In this document: piece by piece, positions 1 to 10,822 of the stretch
How positions within the stretch are numbered: position 1 is the first letter of the stretch
How the letters are laid out: every line of letters begins with the position of its first letter
NCBI GenBank assembly: GCA_949316235.1
Contig: OX438758.1
Coordinates: 5,861,731-5,925,730 of the forward strand
DNA from: Oegoconia quadripuncta
Lineage: Eukaryota; Arthropoda; Insecta; Lepidoptera; Autostichidae
Direction: 5' to 3'
Length of the DNA: 64,000 nt
Translations under genes and position numbers: made by a program
Notes under the pieces: model-generated
The model's input: the letters and a program-made list of their open reading frames with translations, nothing else
Told to the model about the DNA's origin: nothing
Databases searched by the model: none

Positions 1-312
1 AATATTATAAATGCGAAATTTTGGATGTTTGTTTGTTTTTTTTTCTTTTTTTTTATGCACAACGGGTTAGCACTTGACTTCAATCACACCTGATGTTAAG
101 TGAAGATGAGGCCGAAGGTGGAAGCGTATTTGTTATTGAAGCGAAGCGGAAGGTGTTTATTTGTTGCTCAATCACGGCAAAACGGATAAACGGATTTGGA
201 TGAAATTTGATATAAAAGTGGAATATACCCCGAATTAAGACATAGAATATTTTTATTCCGTTAAAGTGAGTAGTTCTAACGCAGGCGAAGCCGCGGGCGG
301 AAAGCTAGTTAT
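1..312 (+). mobile_element. Helitron-like non-autonomous element, with a SINE fragment inside
   Basis: The segment opens with the ATTATAAATGCGAAA-type motif and ends GCGGGCGGAAAGCTAGT. These two ends recur around 23962-24168 and 24725-24885. The CTAG end after a GC-rich short palindrome fits the 3' end of non-autonomous Helitrons common in Lepidoptera (family knowledge). A piece of SINE family B (51-128) interrupts it. No Rep/helicase coding sequence is present. Confidence 0.45.
51..128 (-). repeat. SINE family B fragment (3' tail)
   Basis: Contains the block CACAACGGGTTAGCACTTGA followed by the 'cacacctgatgttaagtgaagatgaggt'-type tail. The same tail is seen in full-length copies at 19258-19556 and 27537-27874. 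Only the tail is present. Confidence 0.6.
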
Positions 313-313
313 A

Positions 314-761
314 CATATTACCTAAATAGCTTTGATCTGTATTATTTGACGACCGATTGGTGTAGTGGATAGTGACCCTGTCAGGGGAACCAACAGTTGC
401 AGCTTCGAATCCCGCGACGGGTAAATGTTTGTGTGATGAATATGAACATTTATTCCTGAGGAATGGGTGTTTATATAAATATTTATGTATGTTTATTCGT
501 TATCTAGTATCCATAGTACAAGCTTTGCTTAGTTTGGGACTAGATGATTGGTGTAAGTGTCCGAAATATTTATTTATTTATTTAATAATTACATAAAAAT
601 ATATTTTCCAGAAACACGACTACAAAAAAAAATGGAAGTTTTTATCAATAATTTGAAATTCTCGAAGATAACCGTATGTAATTAAAGCTGTTTATGTATT
701 ATTTATAATTAGCTTTTAGTGTTCTCGAGTGCAGGTCAGGGCGATTTTCCTGTTCCTGCTT
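314..761. mobile_element. MITE related to 62254-62403, split by a SINE
   Basis: The blocks TACCTAAATAGCTTTGAT (left of 349) and ATAATTTGAAATTCTCGA, CTCGAGTGCAGGTCAGGGCG (right of 590) match the compact MITE at 62254-62403. The left terminal repeat is missing, cut by the Helitron-like end, and SINE family A sits in the middle. It reads as a broken copy. Confidence 0.45.
349..590 (+). repeat. tRNA-derived SINE family A, diverged copy
   Basis: Head resembles GACGACC..TTGGTGTAGTGG..AG followed by a GTTCGAATCC-like B box (here CTTCGAATCCCGCGACGGG), then TGTTTGTGTGATGAATA and an ATTTATTTATTT tail. This is the family A architecture seen intact at 10545-10822. The copy is diverged and may be a separate subfamily. 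Confidence 0.65.
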
Positions 762-869
762 CAATATCGCTATGTAACATTGTAATTTATAACAAATCTG
801 TCCACACTTCGACGACGACGGTGTAGACACCGACTGCTAGTCTAGTTGTCGCGGGTTCGAACGCAGAAT

Positions 870-1345
870 GCGTGACCGCTCCAAAAACTAAAACTAACTT
901 CACTCGATTCTGTGGAACGACGTGCCATGAGACTCATAGGTGATAATTCGATGACTGCTAAATTGCAGAGCCTTCAACACCGTCGCAAAGTCGCCTGTCT
1001 CTCAGTTTTTTACAGGTTGCATTTCGGGGAGTGTGCGTTGGAATTACATAATCTTATTCCACCGTCACCCTTCCATCTTCGGACCACTAGGCGTGGGGAG
1101 GGAATCCACCCGTATATAGTTAATATACCGAACATTCGCACTAAGAAGTTCGATTCTTCATTCATCATCCGAACAGCCAAGGCACGGAACTCCCTTCCGG
1201 CGTCAGTCTTTCTTGAATCCTACAACCTTGGGATCTTCAAGAGCAGAGTGAATAGGCATTTACTGGGATCGCGTGATTCATTTTCGACCACATCGTCACT
1301 TTCCATCAGGTGATTATTGTGGTAAAAATCCAGTCAATCATAAAA
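870..1345 (+). pseudogene. 3' end of a Jockey-like LINE reverse transcriptase
   Basis: The frame 912-1313 encodes the C-terminal tail typical of non-LTR retrotransposon reverse transcriptases: ERRAMRLIGD, then LQHRRKVACLSVFYRLH, then FDSSFIIRTAKARNSLPASVF and FKSRVNRHLL. Downstream comes a short 3' UTR (CTTTCCATCAGGTG ... CAGTCAATCAT) and an A-rich end at about 1340-1355. The same 3' UTR recurs at 59878-59957. It is 5'-truncated (no endonuclease or RT core) and lies in the last intron of the upstream protease gene, so it is a dead insertion. Confidence 0.75.
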
Positions 1346-1424
1346 AAAGAAAAAGCTTGTAGCGAATGCGCCACGAGTTTATCTCACAGATCATGCTAAT
1401 GCTATTTATTTCTTTCATTCGCAG

Positions 1425-1611
1425 CGGATCACCCGTTCAACTCAATCACGCCGTCGAAATCGTGGGCTACAATCTCTCGGCCGACATTCCGTACTACATA
1501 GTTAAAAACTCGTGGGGTACAGACTTCGGCGACAATGGCTATCTATATCTAGCTATTGGTTCCAATATTTGCGGTCTCGCGAACGAGATGGCCACCGTGG
1601 AAGTTAAGTAA
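1425..1611 (+). CDS. papain-family cysteine protease (cathepsin L-like), last exon
   Basis: The terminal exon of a C1A protease follows a TTTCATTCGCAG acceptor; earlier exons lie outside the window. The exon begins with the third base of a codon, the same phase as the last exon of the second protease gene at 29137. Visible residues are the catalytic His in LNHAVEIVGY and the catalytic Asn in VKNSWGTDFGDNGY. The CGLANE motif near the end carries the cysteine that pairs with an upstream one in this family. The protein ends TVEVK with TAA at 1609-1611. Such enzymes are lysosomal or secreted endopeptidases. The motifs are more canonical here than in the second gene, so this copy is probably active. 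The two genes look like a tandem duplicate pair. Confidence 0.9.
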
Positions 1612-1959
1612 ACACGTTTTAAATATTTAGGAAAATATTGGCATCAATCAAGTTGCACTAAAGATGTCTACTACTGCCACAGCTTCTATTGCAATTTCGT
1701 GTTCGAATATGTGGATCCGTCCTTAGGTTATTGCTCCGCAAGCGTCCAAGCTATACATATAAGTTATATTACAAGGTTCTTGGAGTACAGGAAATCACAT
1801 ATTATGCTATATTTATATAGGTAACTTTATGAGAAAATGTTTTACACAATGTGCTTGATCACATTAAAGTTACACCATGTTTGTGTCAAATACTGTAATT
1901 GTTTTTCATCTTGATGTGTCCTAAAAGGACAGAGAAGAGTTGTTGAATGATAAGTGAAT

Positions 1960-2375
1960 AAGTCTCAATCAAGAAGACTGAGTTGGTTAAAATAACATAA
2001 GACTGAGTTAAGAAAAATAAGCTTGCTAAATGACAAGTTAATTAAATAAGTCTGTTAAACGACAAGTAAAATAAATAAGTCTGCTAAATGACAAGTTAAA
2101 TGAGACTGCTAAATGACAGGTTAAATAAATAAGCGTGCTAAATGACAAATTAAATAAGTCTACTAAATGACAAGGTAAATAAATAAGTCAGCTAATTGAC
2201 AAGTTACTTATAAGCCTGCGAATTGGCAATTAGAAATGAAGTCTGTTAAATGACAGGCTGAATACATAAGTATGCTAAATGACAAGTAACATAATTAAGC
2301 TTGCTAAATGACAGGTTAAGTAACTCTGCTACATGACAAGTTAAATGAATAAGCCTTCTAAATGACAAATTAAGA
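1960..2375. repeat. minisatellite, about 26-30 bp unit, roughly 13 copies
   Basis: An imperfect tandem array of units resembling AATAAGTCTGCTAAATGACA plus AGTTAAAT. Unit length varies between about 20 and 30 bp. It starts about 350 bp past the stop codon of the upstream protease and may fall in its 3' UTR or just beyond. Confidence 0.75.
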
Positions 2376-3659
2376 GTTTGAGTCAAGACGAGTAAGCCTT
2401 ACAGAAAAGGCCCTGTTCACCAAATGATATAGAAACCATCATGCACCAGGCCCTAAGTTGATGAAATCATCACTTACACGTAGTAATTTTGATTTACACA
2501 TACTTAAGTACAGTATATTAGTTTTTAAGCTAAGCACGTTATTGATTGGAAGTTTTTATGAGAAATCGATATGTTTTATTATTTAGTTGAAATTTTTAAT
2601 GTAAGTGTCGTCCGTAACCCAAATTCAATAACCAAAGACAAATGAGGCGTTAAGACACCATTTTTTAAGATTGCCTTTAGCTATATTGTGACCACATAAG
2701 ATCCTACTTTGTTAGTCTCGATCCAATAACAATTTTGTTTATATAAATAATAAAAAGTGATCAGAACATGTTACATATATAATACAAGCAGAAAAGAAAC
2801 AGGCGTACCTTGTGGCTTTATCGCCACAGAATTTTATTATTCGTTTGTAGTGTCTGTGGGTATTTGTGCATCCTCATTTCAGTAGATACGTATGTACTTT
2901 TGTTGACTTGCATATTGTTTTCATATGAAATCATTACGGTACCCATGTAGTTTAAATTTGAGTGATGCAGCTGTACCTTTCGCCCATAAGTTAGTGCTTT
3001 TTTATTTTATGAAACTAAATTGTTATTTAGAATATAATAGATACTTTGAACCTACACAGTCACGTGTCCAATGGAAAGGGACTACAAATTAGGAGCTTGT
3101 ATGGAAGATATACAATAGAAATAGTCACATAAACACTAGTAATCTAAGAAAATATACTCAAACGTGGCATAAATAAGAATTGAAACAAATGACAAATTAG
3201 CCTATCGATAAAATAAGCAAGCGACACGCGGCCTCAAGATGAAGACCTTGAGTTTAAATTGCTCTCAAAAAAGATCTCACAGTATGCGCTGACCACAATG
3301 ATATAAATAGTAAAATATGGATCACTCTAAATTCCAATTAACCGTGGAAATGACTGAGATATCGTTCAACATAAAACGATAATATTCGAAAGACATTCCC
3401 TTTTTTAGAAGTCTCTTAAATATACATCGTATCTCCGCGGCATTTCAGTAAAAAATATTGTAAATATGTCCCCATCTTGGTTTTGGTCCATTAGTCAATA
3501 GAGTGCCATAGATTAGGTTATATCTGATTTGGGTTTTTTAAACAATTTATTGTATCACTATTGGACAAATTGCAAAATATTAATGCAGTGGAAATGCGAT
3601 CATTGACAAGTATGAGTGGGGGGTGACTTTGAAGATAGAATCAGGAATAGTGTAAGTTA
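2376..3659. other. AT-rich intergenic stretch without recognisable gene
   Basis: Open frames are short and show no recognisable motif. I see no SINE head, LINE tail or inverted termini. Confidence 0.5.
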
Positions 3660-3985
3660 AGCAGTGTGAAAGAAGACGTAGTAACAAAGATTGAAAAAGG
3701 TATGCTGCGATGGTTTGGACATGTGGAGAGGATGAATGAATGAAGAATAACGAAAGGGATATACGATGCTAATGTCAATGGTAGTGTTGGGGAAGACCAT
3801 GGCGAACGTATCATGATCAAATTGAGGACGTCTTAAAGAAAGGCCAAGTCAAGAATACCTTAAACCGACGATGTATGAACAATCTTATGAGAGCGAATGA
3901 AGCAAAAGAGGTGCGTCAGGATCGTAGCAAGTGGAAGAATGTGGTCTGTGACTACCCGTATGGGAAACAGTCGCGACTTTTTATG
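3660..3985 (+). pseudogene. LINE C-terminal fragment (MLRWFGHVERMNE type)
   Basis: Translation of the + strand gives MLRWFGHVERMNE, then ITKGIYDANVNGSVG and, after frame changes, a SKWKNVV..YPYGKQS-like end. This is a C-terminal block seen in many lepidopteran non-LTR elements. Frames are broken by indels and stops. It ends in TATGTATGTATG. Confidence 0.6.
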
Positions 3986-4289
3986 TATGTATGTACTATT
4001 GGACGATTGTACGAGAAACTACGTCATCCATAGAAACAACCGACATGTCAGAATCCTTTAGTCGTCGACACCCGCCACATGCTTGGTATGACTAGAGTAT
4101 TCTCGTTACTCAACTCGTGATATTTTTATGAATTTCAATAAAAGAATAAAAGAATTTAAACAATAAAGCGTATTTGATTGATTGATTGAATATTATGCTA
4201 TAATTTTGATAAAAGAACATTTAAATTGTAGCTTATTCGAATTCTTGTCGTATCGCGCCATTTGTATTCGATATTCACAAGCGACAGCG

Positions 4290-7119
4290 ATGTTTTATTT
4301 TTTAACAATAATAACTCTATCCAATGACAAAAATAATCACTAAGTACGATTTACCAGCATAGACCAGTATATCACAACCAACCTTTACATATCTCTCACT
4401 AGGTACACTGTGTGGTAATATTGGTTCTTTACAGTTATTTGAACTGAATTTTGCACAAGACCTACATTTGCTTACATAGTCATTGATGTCATTACTCATG
4501 TTTGGCAATAAAATAACTGTCTAGCTAATTTTGTACATTTTCCTACCCCGTTATGACCTTTGTGTACTGTATTCAGAACATAAGATTTCAAAGAAGTTGG
4601 AACAATAATTTTGGTGCCTAAAAACTAGTAATCCATCATGCATAAAAATTTGGCCCTTAAACTTGTCAAAATTTTTGAACTCCCTGTTTACCTTTTTGGA
4701 CCATCCATGATAATAATAATGACATAATTTATTCAGTACTTTATCATTACAGGTTTCATTGCTGAAAATATTTTTTCTTTCCTCAGACATAGGCATATTT
4801 AGAAACAGTGTGAACCCTCTGTAATATCTCCTCGTCAAAATCTGTGATATTTAAACTACTTCTAGAAAGCATGTCAGCAAAATGTATAAGATTTCCTGGA
4901 ACATTGTACACATTTAATTCGCCATTATAATTTTGAAACATACAACATCCTAGATAATTTTTTGATGCATCACATTGGAGTACGAATCTTTTAGTTGGAT
5001 CAAATGGACAAAGGGCTGGGGCAGAACAAATTTTCTCTTTGATAATTCTAAAGGCCTGATCGTGTGAAGCAAACCAACAGAAATCTGTATCTTTTTTAAC
5101 AATTTACATAGAGGTGACATTAGATTAGCCATATCGCCTAACATAATTAAATAAACCAATAATACGGAATAATTCTTCTCTAATTGTGGGAGTCTTTAAC
5201 TTAATCAATGACTCAACACGTGACTTATCAATAGACATACCATGTTCATTGAAAATTTGACCAACGTATTTAACCTCTGATTGTCGATACTGCAATCTAT
5301 CTTTATTGAATACAACATTAAGGTCTTTAGCTTTTTGTGCCACCTGTGAAAGGGCTTTATCATTTATATCTGCTGAATCACCTGTAACTGATATGTTATC
5401 AGCCCATACAATGACACTTTCATTTCAATTTCAAAAAAAGCTTGACATCTTGAAAGGAAGCCATTTTATAGGTACTAAACAAGAACAATGTAAAACTGGA
5501 TTTCATAAAGCATTTTCCTTGTCGTGGATATTTCCTTACATTTTCTGTCCATTCCGATTCGGCCGAAATATTTTTTGCCTTTTAGTTTACAAGCTAATTC
5601 ATCTATTGTTGGTAAATTTTTAGGCTTTCTAACTACATACTTATTTAGATCAGAAGGATCAAGGCACAATCTTATATTTTTATTAGGTTTTTCTACAATT
5701 ACAAGTCTATTTATGCAACCATTTTCATTTATGCTCTCAACTTTCACTATGGCCTGCCTGTCTTTTTTCTAATCTTTCTAACTCTAGTTTTAAGGGATCA
5801 TGCAAGGAATTAGGTATGCGCTGGGATGGATGTGAAATTTGTTCATTAAAATTTCTAGTGGGTATATCAAATTTCCCAGGAATTTTTCCTGTACCTTTGA
5901 AAATGACAATATTTTCGGCAATAAACTTATCTTTTGAATCATTTGACAATGTGGCCATTTTTACCCGTTTCACTAAATTCAATGATATGCAACCTGGAAG
6001 GCGTAGCAACATATTCTTACAATCAACAATTACAAAATTTTCATATGATTCTTCATTATTATGTTTACACAATAAATTAACCATAGCAAGTGGATTTACA
6101 ATTGTATCCTAAAAAGATTCAAGCTTCCAATTTGTTGGGATTCAATTAATATTTATGTTTTTTTTATTTTATTAAATGCCCATGTTGACATAATGCTAAT
6201 GTCCGCATCCGTAACTAATTTACAACGAACCTTAATACTTTCAATATCTATAGTTTCTACCATTGCGAATTTTCTTTCATTTTCGAGGACTTTGGTGAGC
6301 CGCAAAATATTGAATCATTCGTATTCGATTTCCTGTCATTTTTATTACATTTTACCTCTTTTACTCTTTGTCGACGAATTCTACAGCACACAGCAAAATG
6401 ATTTTTTAATTTCACAATTTGAACATGATTTGCCAAAGGCTGGATACATTCTTGGGCGTAGAACACGTTGACACCATCTACACATAAATGTGCTATTGTT
6501 ACTTTTAGCTGCCTCATTTTGCTGAAAACTAGTTTTCATTTTATTCTTTAGTTTCGGCCAAATGAATATTTTCCACTGCTGTGTTCATTTGGTTAACTTG
6601 CAAGCTGGCTTTCTCTAGCACGACAGAATTTTATTGTTTTCTCCAAGGTCAAGTTGTCCAATCTGAGAAGACCTTCACGCAAGCCGTTATTAATTACAGC
6701 ATAAATGATCATCCTCCTCTTCAATTTCCGGAGGTTTATAATTACATGTCTTTATTAATTGCCGACAGTCCGTCAGAAAAATTTCAAAGGATTCACCTTC
6801 ATTTTGTTTTCTTTCATTCAACTTAGACCGCTCAAATACCTCATTCATTCGAGGATTGACAAAGTTTTCGATTGCCTTAATTACTTGACAATAGTCTTTA
6901 ATCGTTATCAGTCATAGGAATGGATGACACAACCCGGGCCGCATTCGGTCCCATTATATTGTGTAAATAGGATGATATTACCTGATCATTCTCATCATGT
7001 TTTCCGATCAATCTCATATAGTCCTCAAAGTTTTCTCTCCAAAACTTCAATTCTAGTGCCGCATTATCACTTTGCAAATTAAAATTCGGAGGAAGCTTCA
7101 CATTTTGAAAGGAAGCCAT
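4290..7119 (-). pseudogene. degenerate Ty3/Gypsy retrotransposon (gag-pol remains)
   Basis: Read from right to left, the pieces follow gag-pol order. Gag starts MASFQNVKLPPNFN at 7119. A Cys-rich, nucleocapsid-like piece lies at about 6257-6517. A protease-region frame is at 5737-6084. A reverse transcriptase N-terminal part at 5475-5747 carries RLVIVEKPNKNIRLCLDPSDLN. An RT/RNase H connection lies at 4950-5343 (LNVVFNKDRLQYRQSEVKYVG). The integrase zinc-finger region is at 4317-4508 (CRSCAKF, then VGCDILVYAGKSYLVI). Frames are broken by many stops and shifts. The RT catalytic YxDD region is missing, replaced at 5431-5560 by a copy of the element's own leader. No matching LTR was seen near 4.2 kb. 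It cannot encode a working polyprotein. Confidence 0.85.
5431..5560 (-). repeat. misplaced copy of the Gypsy leader/gag-start block inside pol
   Basis: This 130-bp block matches the leader/gag start at 7091-7215 and 8881-9010, with AAGCTT..CATCTTGAAAGGAAGCC and CCTTACATTTTCTGTCCATT in common. Here it replaces the RT catalytic part. The fused frame reads GKKYFGR, then directly IGMDRKCKEIS. Confidence 0.75.
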
Positions 7120-7550
7120 TTAATAGGTACTTAAACAAGAACAATGTTAAACTGGATTTCATAAAGCAATTTCTTTGTCGTGGATATTTCCTTACATTTT
7201 CTGTCCATTCCGATTCGGCTGCACCATATTTAAAGTAAAACAACACGATTTTATATCTACAAGATGACGACATGACATACAAAAAACATAGCCAAAGTAG
7301 AACCCTTATTTTTTTAATCATAAACTACGTTTCGTTCAACACTTGGTTAATTCTGTCAGCCTATTCCACTTTGATCTAATTAATACGATACCTCGCCCCC
7401 CTCCAGGGGCGGTACCTTGATATAAGCCCAAAAGCCCGGCATGCCTTTGCCTTAATAAAATACTCAATCAGGAATATTAACTTCAAACTTTATTGATCTT
7501 TACACAGTATGGGAATTGCATGTGATCCTCCAGATCGAACAGAAAAAAGG
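7088..7550 (-). repeat. retrotransposon leader and probable LTR block, copy 1
   Basis: About 460 bp is repeated almost exactly at 8878-9339. It includes the gag start (ATG at 7119 on the - strand), the upstream leader, and a segment with CAATAAAG-type polyadenylation signals on the - strand near 7485. This is compatible with leader plus LTR of the Gypsy-like element. LTR ends could not be fixed. Confidence 0.65.
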
Positions 7551-7589
7551 GGGGGATGCAGTACCATACGTTACCGTATTAAGTTGTAA

Positions 7590-8640
7590 CATTTGTATGG
7601 GTTGATTTTGCTCTTCACGCCACAAGATGTGTTTTCTATTTCTATTAGACGGTACATTTTCTCGATGTCCGCGGTAAGAACAAATCTATACTCACGAAAA
7701 CGTAATAGGATAGATATTAAAACGTAATAGGATAGATTTACCTGTGGAAGTGTATTGACAGGTTAAATATAAGGAAACCAAGGTTTAAATATTCAGATTG
7801 TAATTCACAAAACCAGCAAGGTTCACATGTCAAATTCGTAATAATCGCGGGCTGTCAAGGCATCCATAGTGATGCATCCTTTATCTAGAGATGTGCTAAC
7901 ACACTACTACAAGAGGAAGTCCTAGAAGGAGCATTAAATACGACCCTGAGTTTAGTTGTTTCCCTTCTTTGCTTAATGACAGCGTGATGCGGCATGTAAT
8001 ATCCAAAGTCTGAACGATCAATTTTTGTAAGATGGCCTAAATCAGCATATTCCCTTATAAACTCCTTATATTTCTGTTTCAAATTAGGAAATTTAATAAA
8101 TCTCTTTTCTAAATGTTCTAAACATTTTTTTGCTACACAGAACGAATTACAATTACCTAGCACTTCCTCAGGTACCTCTCTCATTGGCATTTTAACACAA
8201 AATCGACCGGTAAGTTAACGTGTCACATTTTCTCTAAAATGATTCTCACACATCTGTTCTTCGACCGAGTAAGTTTTTGTGGGCGGTAAATCATCTATGT
8301 TCCAAAATCTTTCAAGAGAATCTCATATCTCTTGACCAAAATTACAATTTTGTGGTTTTGATGGACACTTTGCTATAGGTCCTGCTACCAGCCAACCCAA
8401 CATGGAATTTTGTAAGATAGGTTTATGTGTACCTAATTTTATTATTTCAGACTTTACTATTTCCCAATAGACATCTGCGCCCAATAAAATATCTATTTTT
8501 GAGGGGCAGCAGAATGTAGGGTCAGCAAGAACAATGTCGCATGGTAACTGAAGTTGCTGATTATTTATTTCATTGTTAGGCAAAAAATACAATGTCTAAA
8601 CGAAGACATCAACAATTAAACTTGCAAGAACTGTTGAATT
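7590..8640 (-). pseudogene. BEL/Pao retrotransposon fragment (protease and RT)
   Basis: Three frames are diagnostic. Positions 8323-8592 encode PSKIDILLGADVYWEI followed by SMLGWLVAGP, a BEL/Pao aspartic protease signature. Positions 7885-8190 encode FGYYMPHHAVIKQRRE and TKLRVVFNAPSRTSS, the BEL/Pao RT entry block. A frame around 7605-7680 encodes FVLTADIEKMYR. Frames are discontinuous and the RT active site and integrase are absent. The fragment is flanked by the two 460-bp direct repeats, which encode a different (Gypsy) gag start. It is therefore a composite made by nested insertion or recombination. Confidence 0.8.
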
Positions 8641-8877
8641 AGACACTAGCAACAGCATAACTGGAATTATTGGTCTCAAGGATCTTTTTTTACTTATGTG
8701 AACTAAAAATATATTAGATGCTAAAATTTAGATAGAACACATTGTGACTGCGGTCAATTCAATGCCTAAAAGTTTACTTTTTGAATGTAACACCACTTCT
8801 TGAGGGTTGTTTATCTCAATACCTCCTAATTTCCTACCTTAATTTGCACGAAAATCATTTAAGCTGTGTCTATGTAA

Positions 8878-9339
8878 ACATGAAGCTTCACATTTTGAAA
8901 GGAAGCCATTTAATAGGTACTTAAACAAGAACAATGTAAAACTGGATTTCATAAAGCAATTTCTTTGTCGTGGATATTTCCTTACATTTTCTGTCCATTC
9001 GGATTCGGCTGCGCCATATTTAAAGTAAAACAACACGATTTAATATCTACAAGATGACGACATAACATACAAAAAACAGCCAAAGTAGAACCCTTATTTT
9101 TTTAATCATAAACTAAGTTTCGTTCAACACTTGGTTAATCCTGTCAGCCTATTCCACTTTGATCTAACTAACACGATACCTCGCCCCCCCTCCAATAGCG
9201 GTACCTTGATATAAGCCCAAAAGCCCGTCATGCCTTTGCCTTAATAAAATACTCAATCAGGAATATCAACTTCAAACTTTATTGATCTTTACACAGTACA
9301 GGAATTGCATGTGATCCTCCAGACTGAACAGAAAAAAGA
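8878..9339 (-). repeat. retrotransposon leader and probable LTR block, copy 2
   Basis: Near-identical to 7088-7550, with a few substitutions and small indels (for example CTCCAATAGCGGTACC here versus CTCCAGGGGCGGTACC). Gag reading stops after about 12 codons, where the similarity breaks at GAAGCTTCA. Confidence 0.7.
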
Positions 9340-10544
9340 CAACAAGATGTATCTAACTTCATTAACTGTGTAAAAACCACAAATCATTCAACCAACATTT
9401 GGCACAGACTTCATACTGGTCTACCTCATTTAGCGTTTTAGCCATACAACCGGACTTTGGCAGTAATGGTCGATCGCAATATAGACGACCGATTGCCTTA
9501 AAATCAAAAGTCTGTAGGCAAGACCGAGGTATGTAGGAGCAGTGGCCTACCTAGGGTACGCCACTGCCGCCCTCATACCATAGCTAGTCGACAGAATTAA
9601 TTTGGTACAGTTGATCACACAATAATAGTCAATCAATCAATCAAGTACACTTTATTGCAAAATTCTACAATACACTTTATAAACAGCTTCAAAAAAAAAA
9701 TTGTATAATAGTTAAAATACAGAATTTTTGTGATGTAACTTCCTATAATCTTTAAGTTCCTAATTTTTTGTATAAGGATAGAGGACCCATCAGTAATTAA
9801 ATAATAATTAAAGCTCGAATTTAGTTATAAAACGTAGAATATTAAATTAAAGTTACCACTGTGAACTTCATTGCGTTGTAGAACTAAGGTCTCTTAAAAC
9901 TATTTTTATATTTTCTAAAAATAGTTTATTGACTCGTAATATTTGCCCTCGGTTAAATTTTTCATAAATATAAAGAAGTTATTGATAGTTTTTTTTGTTG
10001 AAAATAGTTACATGTGTTCTAAGTATACTCTGGTAAATTCACAGTGGTAATGTTAATAAATATCTAAATTATATCTAAATCAAGCTACCGATTTGTTAGA
10101 CAACATTTTTATTCTACCACTGACAGGTGGACCATCCATATACAAAAAATCACGGCCTTTAAAATTATCGGAAGTTTAGTGTATCTTTCTTGGACTATAA
10201 GCGCCTATTGGATGTGGCGTTGGTGATTATTAACATAACATGTAGAAAGAAAGAAAGAAAAAGTATTTATTCAGTGTCACATTATTAATGTAATAATTAT
10301 ATTGTAGAGTCGTCGAGATTGATTAAAACAACAAATCCTCTTCCATGTATAGCTGGTATAATTGTCAGTCTTCAGGATTACAATGGATTTATATTTTAGT
10401 TCTCTAATTAAATAAAATAAACGAGCTAGGTAATTACGATGTTTACCACAGTATATGCGTGCGAGACAGACAGTTACAGAGTTGCCAGCTCCGCATACAG
10501 GATGTCCACATTAACACACATATCATAAACTATACAATAATTTT
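9340..10544. other. intergenic stretch with a reversed LINE/SINE 3' tail
   Basis: Reading the - strand near 9630-9700 gives an AATAAAGTGTACTTGATTGA end, typical of a retroelement 3' tail with TTGA repeats. The remainder is AT-rich without a gene. An AGAAAGAAAG microsatellite lies at about 10241-10261. Confidence 0.4.
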
Positions 10545-10822
10545 GACGACCTGTTTGGTGTAGTGGTTAGCAACTCTGACCACTATACCAAAAGGTTGCG
10601 GGTTCGAATCCCGCTAGGGGCATATGTTTGTGTGATGAATACGGACATGTGTACCCGAGTTATGGATGCTTTCATTTATAATAAATATTTATTTACAAAA
10701 AAAATATGTATTTATGTAGTATATCAACCATCTGGTATCCACAACACAAGCCTATAGTTGCTTACTGTGGAACTAGATGGCGCTGTATGTATGTCTAAGG
10801 ATATTTATTTATTTAATAATCT
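10545..10822 (+). repeat. tRNA-derived SINE family A, full length
   Basis: Reference copy for the family. The tRNA-like head holds an A-box region TTTGGTGTAGTGGTTAGCAA and a B box GGTTCGAATCC. The body contains GCATATGTTTGTGTGATGAA, and the tail contains CATCTGGTATCCACAACACA and a final ATTTATTTATTT run. Family members are short Pol III transcripts moved by LINE enzymes (family knowledge). Confidence 0.85.

Noticed and set aside
1960..2375. CRISPR-like array
   Set aside because: Units are contiguous and variable without unique spacers, and the genome is eukaryotic.
10545..10620. tRNA gene candidate (A and B boxes, GGTTCGAATCC)
   Set aside because: The same head is attached to a conserved non-tRNA body in about ten copies, some truncated, so it is a SINE; no proper cloverleaf end or isolated gene is seen.
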